64,000 bases of DNA from SHZL01 sp963784425 (lineage in GTDB: Bacteria > Pseudomonadota > Gammaproteobacteria > Xanthomonadales > SZUA-36), in contig CAWARM010000010.1 of NCBI GenBank assembly GCA_963784425.1, positions 62,001 through 126,000 on the forward strand, given 5' to 3'. Below are positions 52,103-61,449 of this stretch, piece after piece. Both the position numbers and the translations under genes were made by a program. The first letter of the stretch is position 1. Every line of letters starts with the position of its first letter. Under the pieces are notes generated by a model. The model worked only from the letters and a program-made list of their open reading frames with translations, searched no databases and had not been told where the DNA came from.

Positions 52103-54023
52103 GCCGAGATCCGCGCAATCTGCACCCGCACACGGGTCGATTCGCATGGCAAGCAACTGGAAAAGAACGGCCCTTTCATGGTCTTTCGCGTCGATGCTAC
52201 TGGGCGTCGTATCCAACCAGGCCATGGCGATTGAATTCTCCAGCGAAGACGGGGAATGGAACGGTAATTTTGACACCACGATCAGTTACGGCGCAGCCAT
52301 ACGCGTAAGCGGTGTCGATGACGATAACGTCGGTAAGGCCGTGTTTAATCCCACGGCATTCCTGTTGGACAATGCCGGGCAAAGGGCCGCGCTTGGCCGT
52401 TGGTCGGTTAACGGCGACGATGGTGATCTGAATTACGGCGATAGCGGTGACTTGATTTCCAACGCGATAAAGATCACTTCGGAACTGGATGTCAACTGGC
52501 GCAACTTCGGTGCGTTTATTCGCGGCACTGCGTTTTACGATTTCGAAAACGCTGACAAGGATTTCCTGTCCGAAAAAGCGCAGGAGTTGGTTGGCACAGA
52601 CATCCGCTTGCTGGATGCCTATGTCTATGGCGAACACAATTTTGGTGAAAAAACGGCGACCTGGCGTTTGGGTTGGCAGGTGGTGAGTTGGGGTGAGTCG
52701 ACTTTTATCCAGGGCGGCATTAACTCCGTCAACCCTGTGGATGTCTCCAAGCTGCGGGTAGCGGGTGCGGAACTGAAGGAAGCTTTCATAGGTATCCCCA
52801 TGATTTGGGGTAGTTTTGATCTTACCGAAAGCGTTTCTTTTGAACCCCTGTATATTTTTCAGTGGAAGAAGACTGACCCCGATCCCGCCGGCTCCTATTT
52901 CGCTACCAACGATCTGGCGACCCCGGGTGCATCTTATGCCATGCTGAACTTTGGCACGCTGCCACAACCGGTCACCAATCCGGATTTGTATGACCAGGTG
53001 TGCCTCAGCGGCCCCGCTGGCTATGCAACCTCCGACAGTGTCCTGCCACCTCAACTGGTGGGGGCAGGCTGTCAAGGTTCCTTCCCACGGGATCCCTCGG
53101 TAAAGCCCAAGGATAGCGGACAGTTCGGCGGCGCATTACGCTGGTACGCGGAGCAGTTGGGCGGTACTGAATTTGGCTTTTACTACTTTAATTATCACAG
53201 CAAACTGCCACTCATCAGCGGACGCTCCATTACCACAACCGCACCCAGCAGCGGCCGCTACTGGACTGAGTACCCGGAGGACATACATCTGTGGGGTGCC
53301 AGTTTCAATACGTCGATTGGTGAGTGGTCGTTTAGTGGCGAAGTAAGTTACCGGCCAAATGCACCGCTGCAGATCGACGATGTCGAAGTGTTGTTCGCAG
53401 GGCTTTCGCCCTTGAATCCCCTGATCCCGGCACCGGCCAACCGCTTTTACTCCCAGCTGGGTGACTATGGTCCTGGTGAGTATATTAAGGGCTGGGACAG
53501 ATACGACATGTGGCAGACCCAGTACACCACGACCAAGCTCTTTGGCCCGGAGAATTTTCTCAAAGCCGGACAGATTTCCCTGGCGGCTGAAGTGGGTTTC
53601 AACTTCGTTCCCAACTTGCCGTCAAAAGATGTTTTGCGGTTCAATGGCGACGGTACTGATACCGGCGGTGGCCCGGACTACCAGGATGGCTATTTCCGTA
53701 ATCCCGAAACCCAGGTCGGCGGATTTGCCGACGACTTCAGCTGGGGCTACCGCCTTGCTGCCAGAGCCGAATACTTTAGTGTTTTTGGCTCGTCAGTGAC
53801 CATTGCGCCCAGCATCGGCTGGGCTCAGGATGTCAGCGGAACCACACCAGGGCCCGGCGGCTCCTTCATAGAGCATCGCAAACAACTGACGGTGGGAGTT
53901 TCAGCACTGTATTTGCAGGAGTGGGTGTTTGATTTGTCCTACACATCTTACTTCGGTGCCGGTCTGTTCAACTTGCTTGAAGACCGTGATTTCATTTCTG
54001 CCAGCGTCCGTTACTCTTTCTGA
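52095..54023 (+). CDS. DUF1302-family outer-membrane protein
   Basis: From ATG 52095, preceded by GGGAGAAG, the 642-residue product has a long signal peptide ending AMA and starts IEFSSEDGEWNGNFDTTISYGAAIRV. RLGWQVVSWGESTFIQGGIN and a strand-rich body ending in FISASVRYSF mark DUF1302, a porin-like barrel found beside DUF1329 genes. It probably moves a hydrophobic substrate across the outer membrane. It is coupled to the upstream lipase gene by overlap. Confidence 0.88.
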   Translation: MNKPRSAQSAPAHGSIRMASNWKRTALSWSFASMLLGVVSNQAMAIEFSSEDGEWNGNFDTTISYGAAIRVSGVDDDNVGKAVFNPTAFLLDNAGQRAALGRWSVNGDDGDLNYGDSGDLISNAIKITSELDVNWRNFGAFIRGTAFYDFENADKDFLSEKAQELVGTDIRLLDAYVYGEHNFGEKTATWRLGWQVVSWGESTFIQGGINSVNPVDVSKLRVAGAELKEAFIGIPMIWGSFDLTESVSFEPLYIFQWKKTDPDPAGSYFATNDLATPGASYAMLNFGTLPQPVTNPDLYDQVCLSGPAGYATSDSVLPPQLVGAGCQGSFPRDPSVKPKDSGQFGGALRWYAEQLGGTEFGFYYFNYHSKLPLISGRSITTTAPSSGRYWTEYPEDIHLWGASFNTSIGEWSFSGEVSYRPNAPLQIDDVEVLFAGLSPLNPLIPAPANRFYSQLGDYGPGEYIKGWDRYDMWQTQYTTTKLFGPENFLKAGQISLAAEVGFNFVPNLPSKDVLRFNGDGTDTGGGPDYQDGYFRNPETQVGGFADDFSWGYRLAARAEYFSVFGSSVTIAPSIGWAQDVSGTTPGPGGSFIEHRKQLTVGVSALYLQEWVFDLSYTSYFGAGLFNLLEDRDFISASVRYSF

Positions 54024-54038
54024 CCACCGGAGAATCAC

Positions 54039-55403
54039 ATGCACATGATGAACAAATTTACGCTGTCAGCTTGTGTTGGCTTGGTGCTCGTTGTCGGCCA
54101 GGCTTATGCCGGAGCTAAACCCGATCAGATTGCACGATTAAGCGGTGATTTGACTCCCATGGGTTCAGAGCGGGCTGGCAATGCTGCCGGTACGATTCCG
54201 GAATGGACCGGCGGGATCACCCAGCCTCCGCCCGAATACAAGCGCGGTGATCACCACCAGAATCCATGGCCAGACGACAAGCCTCTGTTCCGGATTACCG
54301 CGGCAAATTTCCAGAAATATGCGGACCAGCTCAGCGAAGGTCAGAAAGGCATGTTTGCCAAGTACCCCGATACTTATTTCATGGATGTTTACCAGACCCG
54401 ACGGTCTGCTTCATTCCGAAAGCGCACTTATGAAATGACTGCAGCCAATGGCAAGACCGCCGAGTTAACCGGCGATGGCGAAGGCGTAGTCAATGCCGCC
54501 GAGGGCTTCCCTTTTCCTTTCCCGGAAAACGCTTATGAACTTATGTGGAACCATAAACTGAAGTACAAAGGCACTGGTGGAGTGCGCTACAACAACCAGA
54601 TTGCCCCTACGGCTGATGGCAAGTTTTCAGTGGTGGTCATCCGCGAAGAGTTTCTGGGCTTGTATTACAAGGAAGGCGAAACCAGTGAAAGCATCAATAA
54701 CATCCTGCTGTACTTTTTCCAGGATGTAGAATCGCCGGCCCGCCTTGCAGGTAACATACTGCTGGTGCATGAAACCATGAACCAGGTGGTATTGCCGCGA
54801 CAGGCCTGGATTTACAACCCGGGGCAACGCCGCGTGCGTCGCGCCCCGAACGTGGCTTACGATAACCCGGGCACGGCCTCAGATGGTTTGCGCACCAATG
54901 ACATGACGGACATGTTTAATGGCTCGATGGACCGGTTTGACTGGAAAGTCATTGGCAAGAAAGAGATGTACATACCCTACAACTCCTACGCTGCCCATGC
55001 TGAGGGCATCAAGTACGATGATTTCATCCGACCTGGCCACCTCAACCAGGACCTGATGCGTTATGAACTGCATCGCGTCTGGATCATTGAGGCTAACCTT
55101 AAGCCGGGCATGCGTCACATCAATCCAAAACGCACGTTTTATCTGGACGAGGATAGTTACCAGATCGTGCTGATCGACCACTACGATGCGCGTCTGGAAC
55201 TGTGGCGTTCGTCCGAGGCACATTGCATCAACTACTACGATGTTCCGACATTTTGGTCGACCATAGAAGTGCACTACGATCTGCAATCCGGTCGCTACGT
55301 GGGCCAGGGGTTCGATAACACCATGCCCGTCAATACCTTCGACGCGGATTTGAATCCAGGCGACTACACGCCACAGGCATTACGTACCCGCGGCGTACGA
55401 TAG
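54039..55403 (+). CDS. DUF1329-family exported protein
   Basis: The 454-residue product has a signal peptide (cleaved near AYAGA) and the DUF1329 features LTPMGSERAGNAAGTIPEWTGG near the start, RRTYEMTAAN-type strands, and WIIEANLKPGMRH...YLDEDSYQIVLIDHYD. The fold of this group resembles LolA/LolB lipid-binding half barrels. GGAG precedes the ATG. It directly follows DUF1302 by 15 bases and ends before a strong terminator. Confidence 0.88.
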   Translation: MHMMNKFTLSACVGLVLVVGQAYAGAKPDQIARLSGDLTPMGSERAGNAAGTIPEWTGGITQPPPEYKRGDHHQNPWPDDKPLFRITAANFQKYADQLSEGQKGMFAKYPDTYFMDVYQTRRSASFRKRTYEMTAANGKTAELTGDGEGVVNAAEGFPFPFPENAYELMWNHKLKYKGTGGVRYNNQIAPTADGKFSVVVIREEFLGLYYKEGETSESINNILLYFFQDVESPARLAGNILLVHETMNQVVLPRQAWIYNPGQRRVRRAPNVAYDNPGTASDGLRTNDMTDMFNGSMDRFDWKVIGKKEMYIPYNSYAAHAEGIKYDDFIRPGHLNQDLMRYELHRVWIIEANLKPGMRHINPKRTFYLDEDSYQIVLIDHYDARLELWRSSEAHCINYYDVPTFWSTIEVHYDLQSGRYVGQGFDNTMPVNTFDADLNPGDYTPQALRTRGVR

Positions 55404-55409
55404 TAAAAT

Positions 55410-55438
55410 CAGAAAGGCCAGCTTTGCTGGCCTTTCTG
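55410..55438 (+). terminator. Rho-independent terminator after the DUF1329 gene
   Basis: CAGAAAGGCCAGC-TTT-GCTGGCCTTTCTG is a perfect 13-base stem with a short loop and T-rich 3' arm. It separates lipase-DUF1302-DUF1329 from YCF48-RND. Confidence 0.85.
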
Positions 55439-55505
55439 TTGGTAAAAGTATCAGCGGGCGGGTGCCGGCTCCGCAGTTAATGGTCAACTTTCCCGGATTC
55501 ATGCA

Positions 55506-56489
55506 ATGACCAGAATTTTCATCACTGTGCTTGTTGTTCTTACCCTGGCCTTGTGCGGCGCCCAGCCATTGGCGACTGCAGGGGCGCAGGATGAGCAGCT
55601 GGATATCGTTTACGCCGAGCATGTCCCGCTGGCGGCACACTCGCTCCTGCTGGACCTGATCAGGTCCGGAGACCGGATCATTGCTGCCGGTGAGCGCGGG
55701 CATATCATTTTGTCTGACGACGAAGGGAAGACCTGGCGCCAGGCCGAAACCGTTCCCACGCGTTCCACCTTGACGAGGCTTTTTTCCGTTGGTAGCCGCT
55801 TGTGGGCGGCAGGCCACGATTCGGTCATCCTGACCAGCGGTGACGGAGGTGAGAACTGGACTCAGCAGTATTTTGATCCCGAACGCCAGCAGCCTATCTT
55901 CGACCTTTATTTCCGCGATGAGAATAACGGCCTTGCCATCGGGGCCTATGGGCTCATGCTGGTAACCGCGGACGGTGGTCAAAATTGGCAGGACAGCGCC
56001 ATTAATGCTGAAGACGATGCACACCTGAATGCGATCATTGCACTTCCCGACAACGTACTGCTGATTGCCGGTGAGGGTGGCTTTTCCTACCGCAGTGCGG
56101 ACGGTGGTGAAACCTGGGAAAACATGAACCTCGCCTACCAGGGCTCAATGTTCGGTGCCGTAACAGCAGGCGTGCCGTGCGTGGTGTTTTTTGGCTTGCG
56201 CGGCAATGTGATACGCAGTTGCGATGCAGGTATCAGCTGGGAAAAGTTGAACAGTGGAACCGAGGCGACCCTGCTCGGTGGGGCCGAGCAGGATGGAAAA
56301 GTCTTGCTGGTAGGCAACAGCGGGGCAGTGATTGAATACGATGAAGCCGGTGGCTTCACCTATCACGAACACCCCAGCGGAGTGGACTTTGCAGCTGCCG
56401 TGGGCCTGGGAAATGGCCGGTTCCTCCTGGTGGGTGAAGACGGCGTCTACTTCTACCCGGTGCAGGATACCGCGGAGGTAGCACCATGA
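55506..56489 (+). CDS. YCF48-like beta-propeller exported protein
   Basis: The 327-residue product has a signal peptide (cleaved near AGAQ) and at least five repeats with the BNR/Asp-box pattern, such as SDDEGKTWRQ, SGDGGENWTQ, TADGGQNWQD and SADGGETWEN at about 40-45 residue spacing. This is the photosystem-II-assembly-factor-like (YCF48) fold. Genes of this kind often precede RND transporters with DUF1302/1329 neighbours. The next ATG overlaps its stop (ATGA). Confidence 0.85.
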   Translation: MTRIFITVLVVLTLALCGAQPLATAGAQDEQLDIVYAEHVPLAAHSLLLDLIRSGDRIIAAGERGHIILSDDEGKTWRQAETVPTRSTLTRLFSVGSRLWAAGHDSVILTSGDGGENWTQQYFDPERQQPIFDLYFRDENNGLAIGAYGLMLVTADGGQNWQDSAINAEDDAHLNAIIALPDNVLLIAGEGGFSYRSADGGETWENMNLAYQGSMFGAVTAGVPCVVFFGLRGNVIRSCDAGISWEKLNSGTEATLLGGAEQDGKVLLVGNSGAVIEYDEAGGFTYHEHPSGVDFAAAVGLGNGRFLLVGEDGVYFYPVQDTAEVAP

Positions 56490-58990
56490 TCACCAAACCG
56501 CAGCAGCGGCTGCACGATTTTGCCACCTTCCTGATCAACTACCGCTATGCAATTGTCAGCGTGTTCGTGGTCATAACCCTTTTCATGCTCTATTCGATGT
56601 CCCAACTCAGGGTTGAAACGGGTTTCAAAAAGCAATTACCGCTCAACCATGAGTACATGAAGACCTTCCTGAAGTATGAAAAGGAGTTTGGCGGGGCGAA
56701 CAGGGTTTTGGTCGCATTGATGGCCAAAGATGGCGACATGTTCACACCGGAGTTTTTTACAAAATTCGAAGCCATTACCAACCAGGTGTTTTTCATTCCG
56801 GGTGTCGACCGCGCCAGCGTCCGTTCGATTTTTACTCCGAATGTCAGGTTCGTGGAGATCGTCGAAGACGGCTTTGCCGGGGGAAACGTAATTCCTTCTG
56901 ATTTCTCTCCTTCGCCCGAGATGTTCCAGCGGGTGCGAACGAACATCGTCAAGTCAGGAGAAGTCGGCCGCCTGGTCACTAACGATTTCTCCGGGGCCAT
57001 GGTATGGGCCAATTTGCTGGAAGAAGATCCCATCAGTGGCAAGAAACTGGACTACCGCGAGGTGGCGGAAAAACTGGAAGCCATTCGCACCGAGTTCGAA
57101 AATAATGATTATTCAGTGCACATCATCGGCTTTGCCAAGATCGTGGGTGATATTTCAGACGGCGCAAAATCGGTGGTCTGGTTCTTCCTGGTCTCGTTTA
57201 TCATCACCGGGATTTTGCTTTATCTGTATGCGCGCTCAGTATGGCTGACTGTCTTGCCGCTGGTTTGCTCCCTGATTGCGGTGATCTGGCAAATGGGAAC
57301 GATCAGCCTGCTGGGCTACAGCCTCGACCCGATGAATATTCTCACGCCCTTCCTGATTTTCGCCATAGGCGTCAGCCATGGGGTGCAGAAAATCAGCGCA
57401 TGGATCATTGAGAAGAAGTTCGCGGGGAGAACACCCGATGACTGGGCTCGTGAGGGCGTCACGGACGTAGAACTCATTCCGCACCGATCGTCCATGCATG
57501 GGTCGCGCGAGGCGATAAAGCGGCTGCTGGCGCCGGGCATTGTCGCCCTTATTTCCGATGTAATCGGGTTCCTCACCATACTGTTCATCGCGATACGCAT
57601 CATCCAGGAACTGGCCATTACTGCCAGCCTCGGGGTTGCGGCCATCATCCTGACCAACCTGATACTCCTGCCGGTTTTGTTGTCATGGGTGAAAATCCGC
57701 CATCCGCACAAATTCCGCCAACAGATTGCTGCTCAATGCGCAGGGTGATTCACCGTTCTGGAATTTCCTTACCAGCTTCACTGAACCCAATCGTGCCAAG
57801 TGGGTGATCATTGCCGGCATAGCCCTGTTCGCCGTGGGCTACTGGAAAGGCAGAAGACATGCAGATAGGTGACTCCGAAGTTGGAGTCCCGGAACTGCGT
57901 CCCGAAGCCCGCTACAACCAGGATGCTCTGCTGATTTCCCGGAAATTTTCACTGGGCGTGGATCTCCTGACCATTGTTGCCGAGACCACCCCGAATGCCT
58001 GCACCGAAAACTACGCGGTCATGGAAAGCATTGATCGATTTGCCTGGCAACTGCGCAACGTGGAGGGCGTTCAGAAAGTCATCACGCTGCCGATGGTGGC
58101 CAAAATCGTCAACGCGGGCTGGAATGAAGGCAACATCAATTGGCGGGTCTTGCCTCGTGACAATTACGTAATGCGACAAGCTCTGGGAAACATCGACACG
58201 GACACCGGCCTTTTGAACTCCGACTGCAGCGCAATCCCCATCCTGGTATTTACGTCCGACCACCGTGCCCAGACCATCGCCCGTGTTGTCAAAAGAGTCA
58301 AGGAGCTTCGCGACGAAATCCACGCCGGAAATGTCCAGTTCAAACTGGAGGACAAAACCCTTGAAGGCGTCGCCAGTGCTGATAAGCCGGTTACGGAAGC
58401 AGGAGGTGCGCTTCCGCCTGGCCACCGGAAACGTGGGAGTGATGGCTGCCACCAATGAAGATATTGCGGCGGCAGAGAAACCCATGTTGGCACTGGTATA
58501 CACGGCCATCAGTATCCTGTGCCTGATCACGTACCGCTCAGTGCTGGGGACTTTGTGCATTGTGCTTCCCCTGGTGGTGGTCTCAACGCTGGCCGAGGCC
58601 CTGATGGCGATGTACGGAATTGGGCTCAAGGTAAATACCCTGCCGGTGGTGGCGCTGGGTGTCGGCATCGGTGTGGACTACGGAATCTACATCTACCAAA
58701 AACTGGACAGCCTGCTGAAGCAAGGCTTTCCGCTGCACGAGGCGTACTACCGCACACTGAGGCTGACCGGGCGTGCGGTTATCTTTACCGGGTTTACACT
58801 GGCGGCCGGCGTGGGCACCTGGATGTTCTCCGCGCTTCAATTCCAGGCCGACCTGGGTGCCTTGCTGACGTTTATTTTCCTGGCGAACATGGTGGGCGCC
58901 ATTGTCATGTTACCGGCCCTGGTTCGCTGGTTGATGCGCCGCAACGAAGGCGAATCCACCGCTATTCCGGCGCATAAGAAAGCAGCATGA
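56486..58990 (+). pseudogene. RND-superfamily (MMPL-type) transporter, frame broken three times
   Basis: Three frames read in series give one protein of about 833 residues. The first (56486-57748) has a signal-anchor helix, a periplasmic loop and MMPL helices up to NLILLPVLLSW. A bridge (about 57744-57850) encodes SPFWNFLTSFTEPNRAKWVI and a helix. The next frame (from about 57859) encodes MQIGDSEVGVPELRPEARYN up to FKLED; the last encodes EVRFRLATGNVGVMAATNED and the second helix bundle. Breaks lie at GGG 57743-57745, near 57852-57857 and near 58402-58406, each cured by removing one base. The intact protein would export or move a lipid-like substrate. Confidence 0.82.
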
Positions 58991-59023
58991 TTGGATGGCG
59001 GTTGTCTGTGTGCTCATTAAGTC

Positions 59024-59052
59024 TTGCAAAGCGGATCGGATTTCCGTAGATT
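59024..59052 (+). promoter_or_regulatory. Candidate promoter of the arginine operon
   Basis: TTGCAA (59024-59029) and TAGATT (59047-59052) are exactly 17 bases apart. The expected start site (about 59059) falls at the ATG of the short leader frame, so that frame might be read as a leaderless message. No convincing ArgR box is seen. Confidence 0.5.
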
Positions 59053-59059
59053 CAATAGC

Positions 59060-59137
59060 ATGAATGAACCAAGCGGCCAAATAGCAGAAACATCCCTCCG
59101 TCTGCGCCGACCCAAATACACATTTGGGGCTGGGTAG
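59060..59137 (+). CDS. Possible arginine leader peptide (25 residues)
   Basis: The frame ATG 59060 to TAG 59135-59137 encodes a 25-residue peptide with a run Arg-Leu-Arg-Arg (LRLRRPKYTF) from codons CGT CTG CGC CGA at 59099-59110. There is no ribosome-binding site; either the message is leaderless or translation starts at in-frame TTG 59024. The Arg codons lie just upstream of a hairpin, and the stop directly follows the antiterminator segment. It is too short for standard gene finding. Confidence 0.45.
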   Translation: MNEPSGQIAETSLRLRRPKYTFGAG

Positions 59138-59198
59138 CCGTTTAAGTTTCATTCAGGAAACAAGCGAGACCAAAAACCCAGCCACCGGCTGGGTTTTT
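59111..59198 (+). promoter_or_regulatory. Possible transcription attenuator of the arginine operon
   Basis: Three elements are in order. Hairpin CCCAAAT-ACAC-ATTTGGG (59111-59128) is first. Next is segment GGCTGGGT (59128-59135), complementary over 8 bases to ACCCAGCC (59176-59183). Last is terminator AAAAACCCAGCC-ACC-GGCTGGGTTTTT (59172-59198). The segment can pair with the terminator's 5' arm and prevent termination. A ribosome stalled at the Arg codons would break the first hairpin and free the segment; one at the TAG would cover it and permit termination. Confidence 0.5.
59172..59198 (+). terminator. Rho-independent terminator in the arginine leader
   Basis: A perfect 12-base stem with loop ACC and a five-T end sits about 40 bases before the argF' start codon. 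It may simply end RND transcription, or act as the terminator of the attenuator. Confidence 0.9.
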
Positions 59199-59236
59199 GG
59201 TTTCCGGGCAGCAGTAAATGACCGAGGACACACATT

Positions 59237-60256
59237 GTGCATTTCTTAACTACGCAAGACTGGACGGTTGAACAACTAAGCAAGGTCCTCGACCTGGCAA
59301 CGGCGCTGAAGCGCAACCCCATGCAATCGCATTTGCATGGTAAGTCCATTGCGTTGATGTTTCTCAATCCTTCCTTGCGAACCCGCACCTCTTTTGAACT
59401 GGGCATGCAGCAACTCGGCGGAATTGCGATCGTGTTGCAACCCGGCAAAGACGCCTGGGGCGTAGAGTTCAAGCCGGGTGTCGTCATGGACGGGGACGCA
59501 GAAGAGCATATCGCCGAAGTCGCGGGTGTTCTGTCACGATACTGTGACATGATCGCGCTACGGGCTTTTCCCCTGTTCAAGGACTGGTCAATTGACCGGG
59601 AGGATCCGGTCATACGATCGTTGGCACGACATGCTTCCGTGCCTGTGATCAACATGGAAACCATAGTCCATCCATGCCAGGAATTGGCACTGATGCAAAC
59701 ACTGCATGAACACCTCGGCTCGGTGCGAAAGAAGAAATTCGTTCTCACCTGGACCTGGCATCCACGTCCGTTGAATACCGCGGTTGCCAATTCCGCCTTG
59801 TTGATTGCAACCCGGTTCGGCATGGACGTGACCTTGCTTTGTCCACAGCAGGAATACATGCTGGATGCGCAGTTTGAAGCTGCAGCGACTGAAAACTGCA
59901 GACTCTCCGGGGGAACGTTTTGTGTGTCCCACGATATCGAATCAGCATATTCCGGCGCGGATGTTGTGTATGCCAAGAGTTGGGGTGCCCTGCCGTACTA
60001 TGGGCGGCCACAGGAAGAGTGGGAATTACGCAAGAACTACCGCCATTTCATGGTTGACGAGCAAAAAATGAGTCTCACGAACGGCGCACTATTCAGTCAT
60101 TGCCTGCCGTTGCGGCGAAATATCAAGGCTACCGATGGTGTCATGGACGCGGACTATTGCGTAGCCATTGATGAAGCCGAAAATCGATTGCACGTACAAA
60201 AGGCCGTCATGCTGACCCTGATGGGGGCCAGCGGTGCCGTGGAGGACCAGCTATGA
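59237..60256 (+). CDS. argF': N-acetylornithine carbamoyltransferase
   Basis: The 339-residue product is much closer to the Xanthomonas acetylornithine transcarbamylase than to OTCase: NPSLRTRTSFELGMQQLGG for carbamoyl phosphate, LQPGKDAWGVEFKPG with the Glu that marks acetyl (not succinyl) substrate, VMDGDAEEHIAEVAGVLSRY, VLTWTWHPRPLNTAVANSALLIATR and SHCLPLRRNIKATD. It carbamoylates N-acetylornithine to N-acetylcitrulline. The start is GTG 59237 with GAGG about 10 bases upstream. Its stop overlaps argG (ATGA). Confidence 0.95.
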   Translation: MHFLTTQDWTVEQLSKVLDLATALKRNPMQSHLHGKSIALMFLNPSLRTRTSFELGMQQLGGIAIVLQPGKDAWGVEFKPGVVMDGDAEEHIAEVAGVLSRYCDMIALRAFPLFKDWSIDREDPVIRSLARHASVPVINMETIVHPCQELALMQTLHEHLGSVRKKKFVLTWTWHPRPLNTAVANSALLIATRFGMDVTLLCPQQEYMLDAQFEAAATENCRLSGGTFCVSHDIESAYSGADVVYAKSWGALPYYGRPQEEWELRKNYRHFMVDEQKMSLTNGALFSHCLPLRRNIKATDGVMDADYCVAIDEAENRLHVQKAVMLTLMGASGAVEDQL

Positions 60257-61449
60257 AAGAGAAAATTGTATTGGCTTTTTCCGGGGGCCTGGACACCAGT
60301 TATTGCGTGCTGGACCTCGTGCAGAAGGGCTTTGAAGTGCACACGGCCTTCATTGATACCGGAGGCTTGACCGCTGCCGGCAAGGCAAGCATTGCGGAAC
60401 GGGCGCGGTCGCTGGGGGCAAGCCAGCATCATGAAATCAGCGCAGCGCAGGAAATCTGGCAGGAATTTGTTGTGCCTTTGGTGTGGAGCCATGCGCGGAT
60501 GCTCGGCCAGTATCCCTTGCTGTGTTCTGACCGTTACCTGATCGTGAAGCATTGCCTGCAACTGTGCGACTCGCTCGGTACCAGGCACTTTGCCCACGGT
60601 TGTACCGGTATGGGCAATGACCAGATGCGCTTCGACCAGACCGTGCGCAGCCTCGGCGAGTATGAGATTCACGCGCCGATCCGGGATCTGCAATCCCGCG
60701 TCAGCAAGGTGCGTGACTATGAACTGAACGTACTGGCCGAGGCAGGAATCCCCGTCGCAGCGTCCAGCAGCCGCTATTCCGTCAACGAGAACCTGCTGGG
60801 GGTCACCATTTCAGGCAGCGAAATTGATCAGTACGGGGCGCCAGCCGATGATGCCTGGAGCATAACCAGGGCGCGAAACAACTGGCCAGCGGAACCGCTG
60901 GAACTGAGGATTGGATTTGAACAAGGCATTGCGGTAAGCCTGGACGGAATGGGCATGAGTGGACCCGATTTATTGCAATCGCTCAATCAGCGCCTGGGTG
61001 AATATGGTGTTGGCCGCCATATCTACACCGGTGATGTGACCATTGGCCTCAAAGGGCGTATTGCATTTGAGTGCCCGGGAATCGATGCCTTGCTGGCTGC
61101 ACACCAGGCGCTGGAAGATGCCGTGAATACGCGATTTCAAACGCAATATCGGGCGGGCATAGCGGCACGCTGGGCCGAGTTGGTATATGCGGGGTTTTTT
61201 TACGAACCGCATAAGTACGACCTCGAAGCCTACCTGCGCAATTCTCAGCAATACGTTTCTGGCACCGTCACGATCAGGACCGACGGCGGGTCACTGCTGG
61301 CGGTTGCGGTGGATACGCCCTACCGGTTGCATAATCCCGCTGCCGTTTACGCCCAAAGCTGTGACTGGACGCCCGAGGAAGCAGTCGGCTTCATCAAGCT
61401 GTTGGGGCAAAGCACCACCCTGGCCGGCAGGGTAAGAGGAAAAAAGTGA
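60253..61449 (+). CDS. argG: Argininosuccinate synthase
   Basis: The 398-residue product has the ATP-binding LAFSGGLDTSYCVLDLVQKG, HGCTGMGNDQMRFD, and YEPHKYDLEAYLRNSQQYV. It joins citrulline and aspartate with ATP. The sequence is of the Xanthomonas-cluster type. The ATG overlaps the upstream stop and its own stop overlaps the GTG of argE, so translation of the operon is tightly coupled. Confidence 0.96.
   Translation: MKEKIVLAFSGGLDTSYCVLDLVQKGFEVHTAFIDTGGLTAAGKASIAERARSLGASQHHEISAAQEIWQEFVVPLVWSHARMLGQYPLLCSDRYLIVKHCLQLCDSLGTRHFAHGCTGMGNDQMRFDQTVRSLGEYEIHAPIRDLQSRVSKVRDYELNVLAEAGIPVAASSSRYSVNENLLGVTISGSEIDQYGAPADDAWSITRARNNWPAEPLELRIGFEQGIAVSLDGMGMSGPDLLQSLNQRLGEYGVGRHIYTGDVTIGLKGRIAFECPGIDALLAAHQALEDAVNTRFQTQYRAGIAARWAELVYAGFFYEPHKYDLEAYLRNSQQYVSGTVTIRTDGGSLLAVAVDTPYRLHNPAAVYAQSCDWTPEEAVGFIKLLGQSTTLAGRVRGKK

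Noticed and set aside
52197..53075. Minus-strand open frame of 292 codons
   Set aside because: It is antisense to the DUF1302 gene and shows no domain or operon context.
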